A stretch of DNA of 12,381 nt from Hyphomicrobiales bacterium (GTDB lineage Bacteria > Pseudomonadota > Alphaproteobacteria > Rhizobiales > JALURZ01), in contig JALURZ010000121.1 of NCBI GenBank assembly GCA_027058735.1, positions 1-12,381 of the forward strand, given 5' to 3'. Below the pieces are notes generated by a model that saw nothing but the letters and a program-made list of their open reading frames with translations, was not told where the DNA came from and made no database searches. Each line of letters begins with the position of its first letter. Position 1 is the first letter of the stretch. The translations under genes and the position numbers were made by a program. Shown in pieces: positions 6,510 to 12,381 of the stretch.

Positions 6510-6623
6510 GGCGGATTCGTGATGATCGGCGGCGGTGAAACGAGGCTGGAACTGCGCGCCCATGCTAGCGTAATTTGGCGGTGAGTGAAGGGTGGAATTG
6601 TGGAAGACGCGACAGGCGGCATG

Positions 6624-7988
6624 ATGGTGCGGCAGGACGGACCGGGCGATCCCCGGGCAGACACGATCTATGCCCGCTCCAGCGGCGCGGGCCGGGCGGC
6701 GATCGCCATCGTCCGGATTTCCGGGCCGCGCGCGCGTGGCGCGCTTGCCGCTCTTGGCGCGGGGGACGTGCGGCCCCGGCGTGCGGAGCTGCGCGCCCTG
6801 CGGGACCCGCGCGAAAACCATCTGATCGATACCGCGCTCGTCTTCTGGTTTCCCGGGCCGCACAGCTTTAGCGGCGAGGACATGGCCGAGTTGCACGTGC
6901 ATGGGGGCATGGCGGTCACCGCCTGCCTGCTCGACAGTCTGGGCGCACTGCCGGGATTGCGGCCGGCGGAGCCCGGCGAGATCACGCGGCGCGCCTTTGG
7001 CAACGGCAAACTGGACCTCACGGAAGTGGAAGGGCTGGCCGACCTCATCGATGCCCAGACCCAGGCACAGCGCCGCCAGGCGGTGCGCCAGGTCAGCGGC
7101 GGGCTGCGCGCGCTCTATGAGCGCTGGATCGCGGACCTCACGAAAATACAGGCGCTGCTGGAAGCGGGCATCGATTTTGCCGACGAAGGCGATGTGGGAC
7201 AGACCACCTTCGAGGAGGCCAGGGAAAGGCTTGCGCGTGCGCGAGACGAGATTGCGCGACATTTGCAAGGCGCGCGCCGCGGCGAGCGGATGCGCGAGGG
7301 CGTCGTCGTGGTGATCGCGGGCGCGCCCAATGCGGGCAAGTCCAGCCTGCTCAATGCGCTGGTGGAGCGCGATCTGGCGATCGTCGCCCCGTCGCCGGGC
7401 ACGACCCGCGATGTGATCGAGGCGCATCTCGATCTCGGCGGCGTGCCGGTGGTTCTGGCGGACACCGCCGGGCTGCGTGAGGGCGAGGGCGAGGGCGAGG
7501 TGGAGGCGGAAGGTGTGCGCCGGGCGCGCGAACGGATGAAAAACGCCGACCTCGTGCTGTGGCTCGTGGACGGCGCCGCGGCGGCGGGGACCGTGGCGGA
7601 TCCGAATTTGTGCGATGCGGCCCGCCACCTTGTCGTGGTGAACAAGGCGGACCTGTTTGCGGCCGGCTGCGCCGGCCCGGCGGCGGATCATGTGATTTCG
7701 GCCAAGACCGGGCAGGGGCTGGACGGGTTGCTGGACGACCTGCGCCGGCACGCCGAAACGCTTGCAGGAGACGGGCGCGAGATGGTCCCGACGCGGCACC
7801 GCTACCGGGTTCATCTCGAAGCCTGTGCCGGGCATATCGACCAGGCGCTGGGCGGTCTGGCCGGAGACAGCGAGCTTGTGGCCGAAGACGTGCGTCTGGC
7901 GGTCCGGGCGCTGGGCAGGATAACCGGGCGGGTCGATGTGGACGATGTTCTCGATCGCATTTTTGGCGATTTCTGCATCGGCAAATAG
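6624..7988 (+). CDS. mnmE: tRNA uridine-5-carboxymethylaminomethyl(34) synthesis GTPase MnmE
   Basis: This GTPase acts with MnmG to build the 5-carboxymethylaminomethyl group on U34 of certain tRNAs. From the ATG at 6624 the protein is 454 residues, the usual length. Seen: N-terminal folate-binding domain (DTIYARSSGAGRAAIAIVRISG, about 13-34, and FSGEDMAELHVHGG); helical domain; G domain with G1 GAPNAGKS (233-240), G2 TTRD (260-263), G3 DTAG (280-283), G4 NKAD (340-343) and G5 SAK (359-361); and the C-terminal CIGK (451-454) with the catalytic cysteine. AGGCGG four bases upstream supports 6624. GTG codons at 6585 and 6600 and an ATG at 6621 are alternatives. Just after G3 there is a repetitive Glu-Gly tract encoded by a hexamer repeat. 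A parS site begins at the base after the stop. Confidence 0.97.
   Translation: MVRQDGPGDPRADTIYARSSGAGRAAIAIVRISGPRARGALAALGAGDVRPRRAELRALRDPRENHLIDTALVFWFPGPHSFSGEDMAELHVHGGMAVTACLLDSLGALPGLRPAEPGEITRRAFGNGKLDLTEVEGLADLIDAQTQAQRRQAVRQVSGGLRALYERWIADLTKIQALLEAGIDFADEGDVGQTTFEEARERLARARDEIARHLQGARRGERMREGVVVVIAGAPNAGKSSLLNALVERDLAIVAPSPGTTRDVIEAHLDLGGVPVVLADTAGLREGEGEGEVEAEGVRRARERMKNADLVLWLVDGAAAAGTVADPNLCDAARHLVVVNKADLFAAGCAGPAADHVISAKTGQGLDGLLDDLRRHAETLAGDGREMVPTRHRYRVHLEACAGHIDQALGGLAGDSELVAEDVRLAVRALGRITGRVDVDDVLDRIFGDFCIGK
7479..7500 (+). repeat. GAGGGC hexamer repeat inside mnmE
   Basis: Three full GAGGGC copies plus GAGG encode alternating Glu and Gly just after the G3 motif DTAGLR, in the switch II area. 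Compared with the usual spacing between DTAGLRE and the following E-A/R-E-G, about two residues appear to be added. It looks like a slippage product. The frame is kept. Confidence 0.7.
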
Positions 7989-8004
7989 GGTTTCACGTGA
8001 AACA
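7989..8004. promoter_or_regulatory. parS: parS centromere site 1
   Basis: GGTTTCACGTGAAACA matches the bacterial parS consensus TGTTTCACGTGAAACA at 15 of 16 positions, with an intact 14-base palindrome GTTTCACGTGAAAC (7990-8003). It begins directly after the mnmE stop codon, in the 122-base gap before mnmG. ParB, encoded 3.5 kb downstream, is expected to load here and spread. The near-perfect match and nearby parAB make the call strong. Confidence 0.93.
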
Positions 8005-8039
8005 GGCCTCGCCGCCGGCACAGGTGACGCGCGCCGCTT

Positions 8040-8068
8040 TTGACGCTGGGCGCCGAATTGTCTATGAG
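8040..8068 (+). promoter_or_regulatory. Probable promoter of mnmG-rsmG-parA-parB
   Basis: TTGACG (8040-8045) and TATGAG (8063-8068) are separated by exactly 17 bases. TTGACGC also fits the housekeeping -35 element known from Caulobacter. The start would lie near 8075, about 36 bases before mnmG. The -35 is good (5/6), the -10 fair (4/6). It sits 35 bases downstream of parS site 1, so ParB spreading could touch it. Confidence 0.5.
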
Positions 8069-8110
8069 ACCAGGGGAACAGCGGGACGGTTTTCGCCGGC
8101 GCAAGAAACC

Positions 8111-9982
8111 ATGAGCAAATCTGTGAAATTCGATGTGATTGTCATTGGCGGCGGCCATGCGGGCTGCGAGGCGGCGGCCGCCGCCGCGCGCACGGGTGCA
8201 CGCGCGGCGCTTGTCACCCACCGCCGGGCGACCATCGGCGAAATGTCCTGCAATCCTGCCATCGGCGGACTGGGCAAGGGCCATCTTGTGCGCGAAGTGG
8301 ACGCGCTGGACGGGCTGATGGGCCGCTGCGCCGATGCCGCCGGCATCCAGTTCCGCCTGTTGAACCGGACCAAGGGCCCCGCCGTGCGCGGTCCCCGCGC
8401 GCAGGTGGACCGCAAGCTTTACCGCCGGGCCATGCAAGGCGCGATTGCCGGCACAGCGGGTCTGAGCGTCGTGGAGGGCGCGGTGCGCGACCTGATCGTT
8501 GCGGGCGGGGCGGTCGGCGGGGTGCAGCTCGAAGACGGCCGCGAAATGCGCGCCGGCGCCGTCGTGCTCACCACCGGCACGTTCCTTGGCGGACTGATCC
8601 ATATCGGACGCTCCACCAGGGCGGCGGGGCGGATCGGCGAGCGGGCCGAATACGGCCTGTCCCGGCGGCTGAAAGACGCCGGCTTCGCGCTCGGGCGTCT
8701 CAAGACCGGGACGCCGCCCCGGCTCGACGGGCGCACCATCGACTATGAGGGCCTCGTTGAACAGCACGGCGACAGCGATCCGGTGCTGTTTTCGTTCATG
8801 AGCACGCGGGTTGAGGCGCGCCAGATTTCGTGCCATCTGACGGCGACAGCGGCGCAGACCCACGCCATCATTCGCGGCAATCTCGACGATGCGCCGCTCT
8901 ACAGCGGCCAGATCGAGGGAACCGGGCCGCGCTACTGCCCCTCGATCGAGGACAAGGTGGTGCGGTTCGCCGATCGCGACGCGCACCAGATTTTTCTCGA
9001 ACCCGAAGGCCTCGATGTCGATATTGTCTATCCCAACGGCATCTCGACCTCGCTGCCGCACGATGTTCAAAAGGCGTTCCTGGCGACCATTCCGGGGCTG
9101 CAACATGCGGATATTCTGCAGCCGGGCTACGCCATCGAATATGACTATGTGGACCCGCGCGAATTGTGGCCGTCGCTTGAGACGAAGCGCATGAGGGGGC
9201 TCTATCTGGCCGGGCAGATAAACGGCACGACCGGCTATGAGGAGGCGGCGGCGCAGGGCCTGATGGCCGGGCTCAACGCCGCGCTCGCGGTGTCGGGGGC
9301 GCAACCGCTCATCGTCGATCGCTCACAGGCCTATATCGGCGTGCTGATCGATGATCTGGTGACCCGGGGGGTGAGCGAGCCCTACCGCATGTTCACCTCG
9401 CGCGCGGAGTACCGGCTGCGGCTGCGCGCCGACAATGCCGACCAGCGGCTGACCGGGATCGGACAGCGCCACGGATGTGTCGGCGCGGCGCGCGCCCGCA
9501 GGTTTGCGGCCAAGGCCCGCAAGCTGGAGGCCGCCAACGCCATGGCCGCCGCGCTCAGCCTCTCCCCCAATGAGGCGATCGCCCACGGTATCGAGATCAA
9601 TCTCGACGGGCGCCGGCGTTCGGTCCATGACCTGCTCGCCTATCGCGGCATCACCATCCGCCGGCTCGCCGAAATCTGGCCCCGGCTGGCGACCCTGGAG
9701 CGCGGGATCGCCGAACAGTTGGAGATCAACGCCCGGTATGCGGGTTATCTCGACCGCCAGCAGGGCGATGTGGAGGCCTTTCGCAAGGACGAGGCGCTGA
9801 TCCTGTCGCGCGATCTGGATTTCACCGGGATTCCGGGCCTGTCGCGCGAAGCGGCGGAAAAACTCAGTGCCGTGCGTCCCGCCACCCTCGGCCAGGCCGC
9901 GCGCATTGACGGGGTGACGCCGGCGGCCCTCATTCGCCTGCTGCACCATGTCAAGCGGCGCGATGCGCGCCAATGCGCCTGA
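8111..9982 (+). CDS. mnmG: tRNA uridine-5-carboxymethylaminomethyl(34) synthesis enzyme MnmG
   Basis: A FAD-dependent partner of MnmE in U34 tRNA modification (also called GidA), 623 residues and of normal size. The dinucleotide-binding motif GGGHAGCEAAAAAAR is at 13-27. The first family signature GPRYCPSIEDK is at 272-282 and the second, AGQINGTTGYEEAAAQG, at 367-383. YRMFTSRAEYRLRLRADNAD (425-444) and the C-terminal helical domain (from about 530) are also typical. The frame is open well upstream, through parS site 1 and into mnmE, but the family N-terminus begins at MSKSVKFDVIVIGGG, which fixes the ATG at 8111. The ribosome site is weak. The stop TGA overlaps the start region of rsmG, a common sign of coupled translation. 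Confidence 0.97.
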   Translation: MSKSVKFDVIVIGGGHAGCEAAAAAARTGARAALVTHRRATIGEMSCNPAIGGLGKGHLVREVDALDGLMGRCADAAGIQFRLLNRTKGPAVRGPRAQVDRKLYRRAMQGAIAGTAGLSVVEGAVRDLIVAGGAVGGVQLEDGREMRAGAVVLTTGTFLGGLIHIGRSTRAAGRIGERAEYGLSRRLKDAGFALGRLKTGTPPRLDGRTIDYEGLVEQHGDSDPVLFSFMSTRVEARQISCHLTATAAQTHAIIRGNLDDAPLYSGQIEGTGPRYCPSIEDKVVRFADRDAHQIFLEPEGLDVDIVYPNGISTSLPHDVQKAFLATIPGLQHADILQPGYAIEYDYVDPRELWPSLETKRMRGLYLAGQINGTTGYEEAAAQGLMAGLNAALAVSGAQPLIVDRSQAYIGVLIDDLVTRGVSEPYRMFTSRAEYRLRLRADNADQRLTGIGQRHGCVGAARARRFAAKARKLEAANAMAAALSLSPNEAIAHGIEINLDGRRRSVHDLLAYRGITIRRLAEIWPRLATLERGIAEQLEINARYAGYLDRQQGDVEAFRKDEALILSRDLDFTGIPGLSREAAEKLSAVRPATLGQAARIDGVTPAALIRLLHHVKRRDARQCA

Positions 9983-10632
9983 TGGACCGCCGCACCCCGG
10001 TGCGCGGCCGTGAGGCGTTTGCGCGCCGGTTTTCCGTTTCACGTGAAACGCTGGCGCGGCTGGACGCCTATGTGGACCTTCTGGACAAATGGAACCGGCG
10101 GGTTAATCTGGTTGCCGCCTCGACACTGGGCGATGTCTGGATGCGCCATGTTTTCGACAGCGCCCAGCTTGTGGAACTGGCGCCGCGCAGCGCGGGCCGG
10201 TGGCTCGATCTGGGAAGCGGCGCCGGACTGCCGGGCCTGATCATTGCCCTGTGCCTGCGGGAGGATCGCGACATTGTGGTTGATCTGGTGGAGAGCAACG
10301 CCAGAAAATGCGCGTTTCTTCACGAGGCGATCCGCACAACCGGCGCGCCGGCGCGGGTGATCTGCGCGCGGGCCGGGGCGGCGTGCGGCGAATTGGCCGA
10401 TGGCGGCACGGACGTGATAACGGCGCGCGGGCTGGCGCCACTGGCGCGGCTGCTCGAAATCACCTCGGCTGTGCGCCGTCGCGGTGCGATTTGTCTGTTT
10501 CCCAAGGGGGAAGCTGTGGACAGGGAATTGACCGCGGCACAAAAAAGCTGGAGAATCAGCTACAAGCTGGTACCCAGCCTGACGCGGCCCGCAGCCCGGA
10601 TCGTCGTCATCAAGGAGGCTCGCCATGTCTGA
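9973..10632 (+). CDS. rsmG: 16S rRNA (guanine(527)-N(7))-methyltransferase RsmG
   Basis: An SAM-dependent enzyme (GidB) that methylates N7 of G527 in 16S rRNA; in other bacteria its loss gives low-level streptomycin resistance. The protein is 219 residues. Visible marks are the NLVAAS segment (45-50), RHVFDSAQL (58-66), the SAM motif LDLGSGAGLPG (78-88), the strand VDLVES (103-108), ARGLAPL (151-157) and FPKG (176-179). The N-terminal VSRET (22-26) is encoded by parS site 2. Two starts are possible: the ATG at 9973, overlapping mnmG by ten bases, or the ATG at 9982, which shares one base with the mnmG stop. No ribosome site decides between them. The 3' end overlaps parA by eight bases, so the genes are read as one operon. 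Confidence 0.95.
   Translation: MRLMDRRTPVRGREAFARRFSVSRETLARLDAYVDLLDKWNRRVNLVAASTLGDVWMRHVFDSAQLVELAPRSAGRWLDLGSGAGLPGLIIALCLREDRDIVVDLVESNARKCAFLHEAIRTTGAPARVICARAGAACGELADGGTDVITARGLAPLARLLEITSAVRRRGAICLFPKGEAVDRELTAAQKSWRISYKLVPSLTRPAARIVVIKEARHV
10035..10050. promoter_or_regulatory. parS: parS centromere site 2, inside rsmG
   Basis: CGTTTCACGTGAAACG holds the same perfect 14-base palindrome (10036-10049) as site 1 and is itself a perfect 16-base palindrome, matching the parS consensus at 14 of 16 positions (only the outermost base pair differs). It lies in the coding sequence of rsmG and encodes the end of S21 through T26 (V-S-R-E-T). It is about 2.05 kb from site 1 and 0.6 kb from parA. 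Confidence 0.9.
10612..10618 (+). promoter_or_regulatory. Strong ribosome binding site of parA
   Basis: AAGGAGG, a full anti-16S match six bases before the parA ATG, sits inside the end of rsmG. It is the best Shine-Dalgarno in the window; most neighbours have weak or no site. It suggests that parA is translated more strongly than, or independently of, rsmG. Confidence 0.75.
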
Positions 10633-11464
10633 ACGGCGCACAGCAAACCTGGGATGCGGACGGCGCGTGCTTGCCGTTGCAAATCAGAAAGGCGGGGTCG
10701 GCAAGACAACAACGACGATCAATCTCGGCACGGCGCTCGCCGCCGTCGGGGAGAGCGTGCTGATCGTCGATCTCGATCCTCAGGGAAATGCCAGTACCGG
10801 ACTGGGCATCGCCCCTTCGCAGCGTGAATATTCGACCTATGACCTGCTGCTGCGCGGCGCCGACATTGTGCGCGTGGCCATGCAGACCCGCATTCCCGGG
10901 CTCGACATCGTGACATCGACCCGCGACCTGATCGCCGCGGAAATCGAACTGGCGCAGGGCAGGACGCGGAATTTCCGCCTGCGTGACGCCCTGCTTGCGC
11001 TGCCCCAGCCGCGCGACGGCGAACAGGTGCCGGGCGGCTACAGCTATGTTCTGCTCGATTGCCCGCCGGCGCTCGGCCTGTTGACCGTAAATGCCATGGC
11101 CGCGGCGGACGCGGTGCTGGTGCCGCTGCAATGCGAGTTTTTCGCCCTGGAGGGTCTCAGCCACCTGCTGTCCACGATCGACGATGTCAAACAGGCGCTC
11201 AATCCGCGGCTGTCGATCCACGGCATCGTTTTGACCATGTTCGACCGGCGCAACTCCCTGTCGGCACAAGTCGCCGACGATGTTCGCGACTATCTGGGCA
11301 ACAAGGTGTACAATACGGTCATCCCGCGGAACATACGCCTGTCCGAAGCGCCATCCCATGGCAAGCCGGCCATCATCTACGACAAGAATTGCCGCGGCAG
11401 CCAGGCCTATATCCAGCTGGCGGTGGAAATCATCAACCGTGAGCGCCACCTGACCGCAGCCTGA
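10625..11464 (+). CDS. parA: Chromosome partitioning ATPase ParA
   Basis: A 279-residue deviant Walker A ATPase that binds the nucleoid as an ATP dimer and drives movement of ParB-parS complexes. The deviant P-loop is NQKGGVGKTTTTINLG (20-35). The Walker A' region IVDLDPQGNASTGLG is at 47-61. The Walker B strand LLDCPPALGLLTVNAM is at 143-158. The conserved C-terminal IRLSEAPSHGKP is at 237-248. There is no N-terminal helix-turn-helix, so it is the short chromosomal type (Soj-like) rather than a plasmid P1-type ParA. The start overlaps the rsmG stop (ATGTCTGA) and follows a strong AAGGAGG. parB follows after 46 bases. Location near the probable oriC and two parS sites supports chromosome partition rather than another MinD/ParA role. 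Confidence 0.97.
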   Translation: MSERRTANLGCGRRVLAVANQKGGVGKTTTTINLGTALAAVGESVLIVDLDPQGNASTGLGIAPSQREYSTYDLLLRGADIVRVAMQTRIPGLDIVTSTRDLIAAEIELAQGRTRNFRLRDALLALPQPRDGEQVPGGYSYVLLDCPPALGLLTVNAMAAADAVLVPLQCEFFALEGLSHLLSTIDDVKQALNPRLSIHGIVLTMFDRRNSLSAQVADDVRDYLGNKVYNTVIPRNIRLSEAPSHGKPAIIYDKNCRGSQAYIQLAVEIINRERHLTAA

Positions 11465-11510
11465 GCGTTTGCCGGAGCGGCGCGACAGGCGGGCAAAGTG
11501 ACGAAGAGAT

Positions 11511-12381
11511 ATGGCAAAGACAGTCCAGAAACGAAGATTGGGCCGCGGCATCGCCGCCCTCATTGGCGACGACCTGAGCGAGGATCAGGTACTGGACAAG
11601 GGCCGCTCGCTGCGCCACGTGGCGCCGCAGGACCTGAGCCCAAATCCACACAATCCAAGAAAGAACTTCTCTGAAAAAGACCTTGGCGATCTGGTCTCGT
11701 CGATCAGCGCCAACGGCCTGCTTCAACCCCTTGTGGTGCGCCCGGTGAAGGATGGCGGCGGCCGGTTCCAGATCGTTGCCGGTGAGCGCCGCTGGCGCGC
11801 CGCCGCGCAGGCGGGGCTGCACGAGGTTCCGGTCATCGTGCGGGATTTCAGCGATGCCGAGACGCTGGAAATCGCCCTTGTCGAGAATGTTCAGCGCACG
11901 GACCTGAACGCCCTGGAGGAAGCCGAAGGCTACCAGCAATTGCTGGACAGGTTCGGGTATTCCCACAAGCAGTTGTCCAAGACCATTGGCAAGAGCCGCA
12001 GCCATGTCGCCAATACGCTGCGGCTGCGCAATCTCCCCGGCCCGGTTCAGGACCTCGTGCGCGGCGGCCGGCTTTCCGCCGGGCATGCGCGCGCCCTGCT
12101 GTCCAGCGCGGATGCCGAACGCCTGGCGCGCCGGATCATCGCCGAGGGGCTTTCGGTGCGCGAGACGGAAGACATCGTGCGGCGCGAAACGGCTGAAAGC
12201 ACGCCGGGGGCGGGGCGTTCGCCCGGCAGCGCGCGGGCGAAAAAGGACGCCGACACCCGCGCTCTGGAACGCGATCTGAGCGAAATGCTGGGGCTGCGGG
12301 TGGAGATCGTGCATCGTGGCCGCGGCGGCGGCAAGGTCAGCATTTCTTACACGACCCTGGAGCAACTTGACGAAATCTGCC
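11511..12381 (+). CDS. parB: Chromosome partitioning protein ParB, 3' end cut by window edge
   Basis: A 290-residue reading frame that runs off the right edge without a stop. ParB binds parS, uses CTP to form a sliding clamp and stimulates ParA. Seen in order: N-terminal MAKTVQKRRLGRGIAALIGD, which carries the basic segment thought to stimulate ParA; the Q-P-L-V-V-R-P segment (72-78); the CTP-binding motif GERRWRAA (91-98); ENVQRTDLNALEEA (125-138); a helix-turn-helix at about 153-175 (QLSKTIGKSRSHVANTLRLR); a variable linker (about 228-245); and the start of the C-terminal dimerisation domain (from about 247). A complete chromosomal ParB is usually only slightly longer, so little is missing. 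The ribosome site before the ATG is weak (GAAGAG). It is almost certainly co-transcribed with parA. Confidence 0.96.
   Translation, partial: MAKTVQKRRLGRGIAALIGDDLSEDQVLDKGRSLRHVAPQDLSPNPHNPRKNFSEKDLGDLVSSISANGLLQPLVVRPVKDGGGRFQIVAGERRWRAAAQAGLHEVPVIVRDFSDAETLEIALVENVQRTDLNALEEAEGYQQLLDRFGYSHKQLSKTIGKSRSHVANTLRLRNLPGPVQDLVRGGRLSAGHARALLSSADAERLARRIIAEGLSVRETEDIVRRETAESTPGAGRSPGSARAKKDADTRALERDLSEMLGLRVEIVHRGRGGGKVSISYTTLEQLDEIC

Noticed and set aside
6534..6542. GGTGAAACG half-site upstream of the DUF255 gene.
   Set aside because: Only one parS half is present; the other half shows no match.
6510..8021. The minus-strand frame of the DUF255 gene stays open antisense across all of mnmE (an apparent 1184-residue protein).
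   Set aside because: The extra N-terminal translation is arginine-, alanine- and proline-rich, with no family resemblance, and is the shadow of GC-rich mnmE codons. The family N-terminus clearly begins at 6509.
7559..8110. Possible N-terminal extension of MnmG through parS site 1 and into the 3' part of mnmE.
   Set aside because: The extension translates mnmE out of frame and the parS palindrome, and MnmG proteins begin at the MSKSVKFDVIVIGGG-like segment.
7811..9304. A 497-codon minus-strand ORF antisense to mnmG.
   Set aside because: Shadow of a high-GC gene with both MnmG signatures intact on the plus strand.
11612..11625. A perfect 14-base palindrome GCGCCACGTGGCGC in parB, sharing the CACGTG centre with parS.
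   Set aside because: The flanking arms do not match TTTCA/TGAAA, which ParB recognition requires, and such palindromes are easy to form in GC-rich coding DNA.

Overview
This is a GC-rich chromosomal segment from an alphaproteobacterium. It looks like the replication-origin and partition neighbourhood of the main chromosome. The evidence is gene order plus cis-acting sites. A PPDK-regulator gene (the 'RP001' gene type) and hemE flank a gene-free AT-rich stretch. They are followed by hemJ, rho, mnmE, mnmG, rsmG, parA and parB. Two near-perfect alphaproteobacterial parS sites lie close to parAB. I cannot assign an order or genus from this window.

Layout. On the minus strand, the start of a maf gene (cut by the window edge) overlaps the end of a PPDK regulatory protein gene. 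Bases 1029-1451 hold no gene and are the probable oriC. Local GC falls to 10 of 60 bases at 1201-1260. The stretch contains a good DnaA box, several degenerate boxes, an AT-only palindrome and a long-range inverted repeat whose arms resemble DnaA boxes. On the plus strand, hemE and hemJ form a short haem operon. Next comes rho, preceded by a C-rich, G-poor leader with a small possible leader-peptide ORF (3024-3113). A 680-residue DUF255/thioredoxin-like protein gene lies on the minus strand. It converges with rho and diverges from mnmE, and so breaks the otherwise co-directional series. From 6624 to the right edge come mnmE, parS site 1, mnmG, rsmG (with parS site 2 inside its coding sequence), parA, and parB truncated by the window edge.

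How it works together. Initiation would occur at the 1.03-1.45 kb region. ParB would load on parS sites about 6.5-9 kb away, and ParA would move the newly copied origin. MnmE and MnmG together modify the wobble uridine of certain tRNAs, and RsmG methylates 16S rRNA. This tRNA/rRNA-modification plus partition block is a recurrent alphaproteobacterial arrangement. HemE and HemJ catalyse two steps of haem synthesis. Rho ends transcription and may regulate itself through its leader.

Most of the window is conserved housekeeping sequence. I found no obvious new defence system, mobile element, CRISPR array or RNA gene. The points most worth a second look are the structure of the origin, the rho leader ORF, and the parS site that also encodes a protein motif in RsmG.
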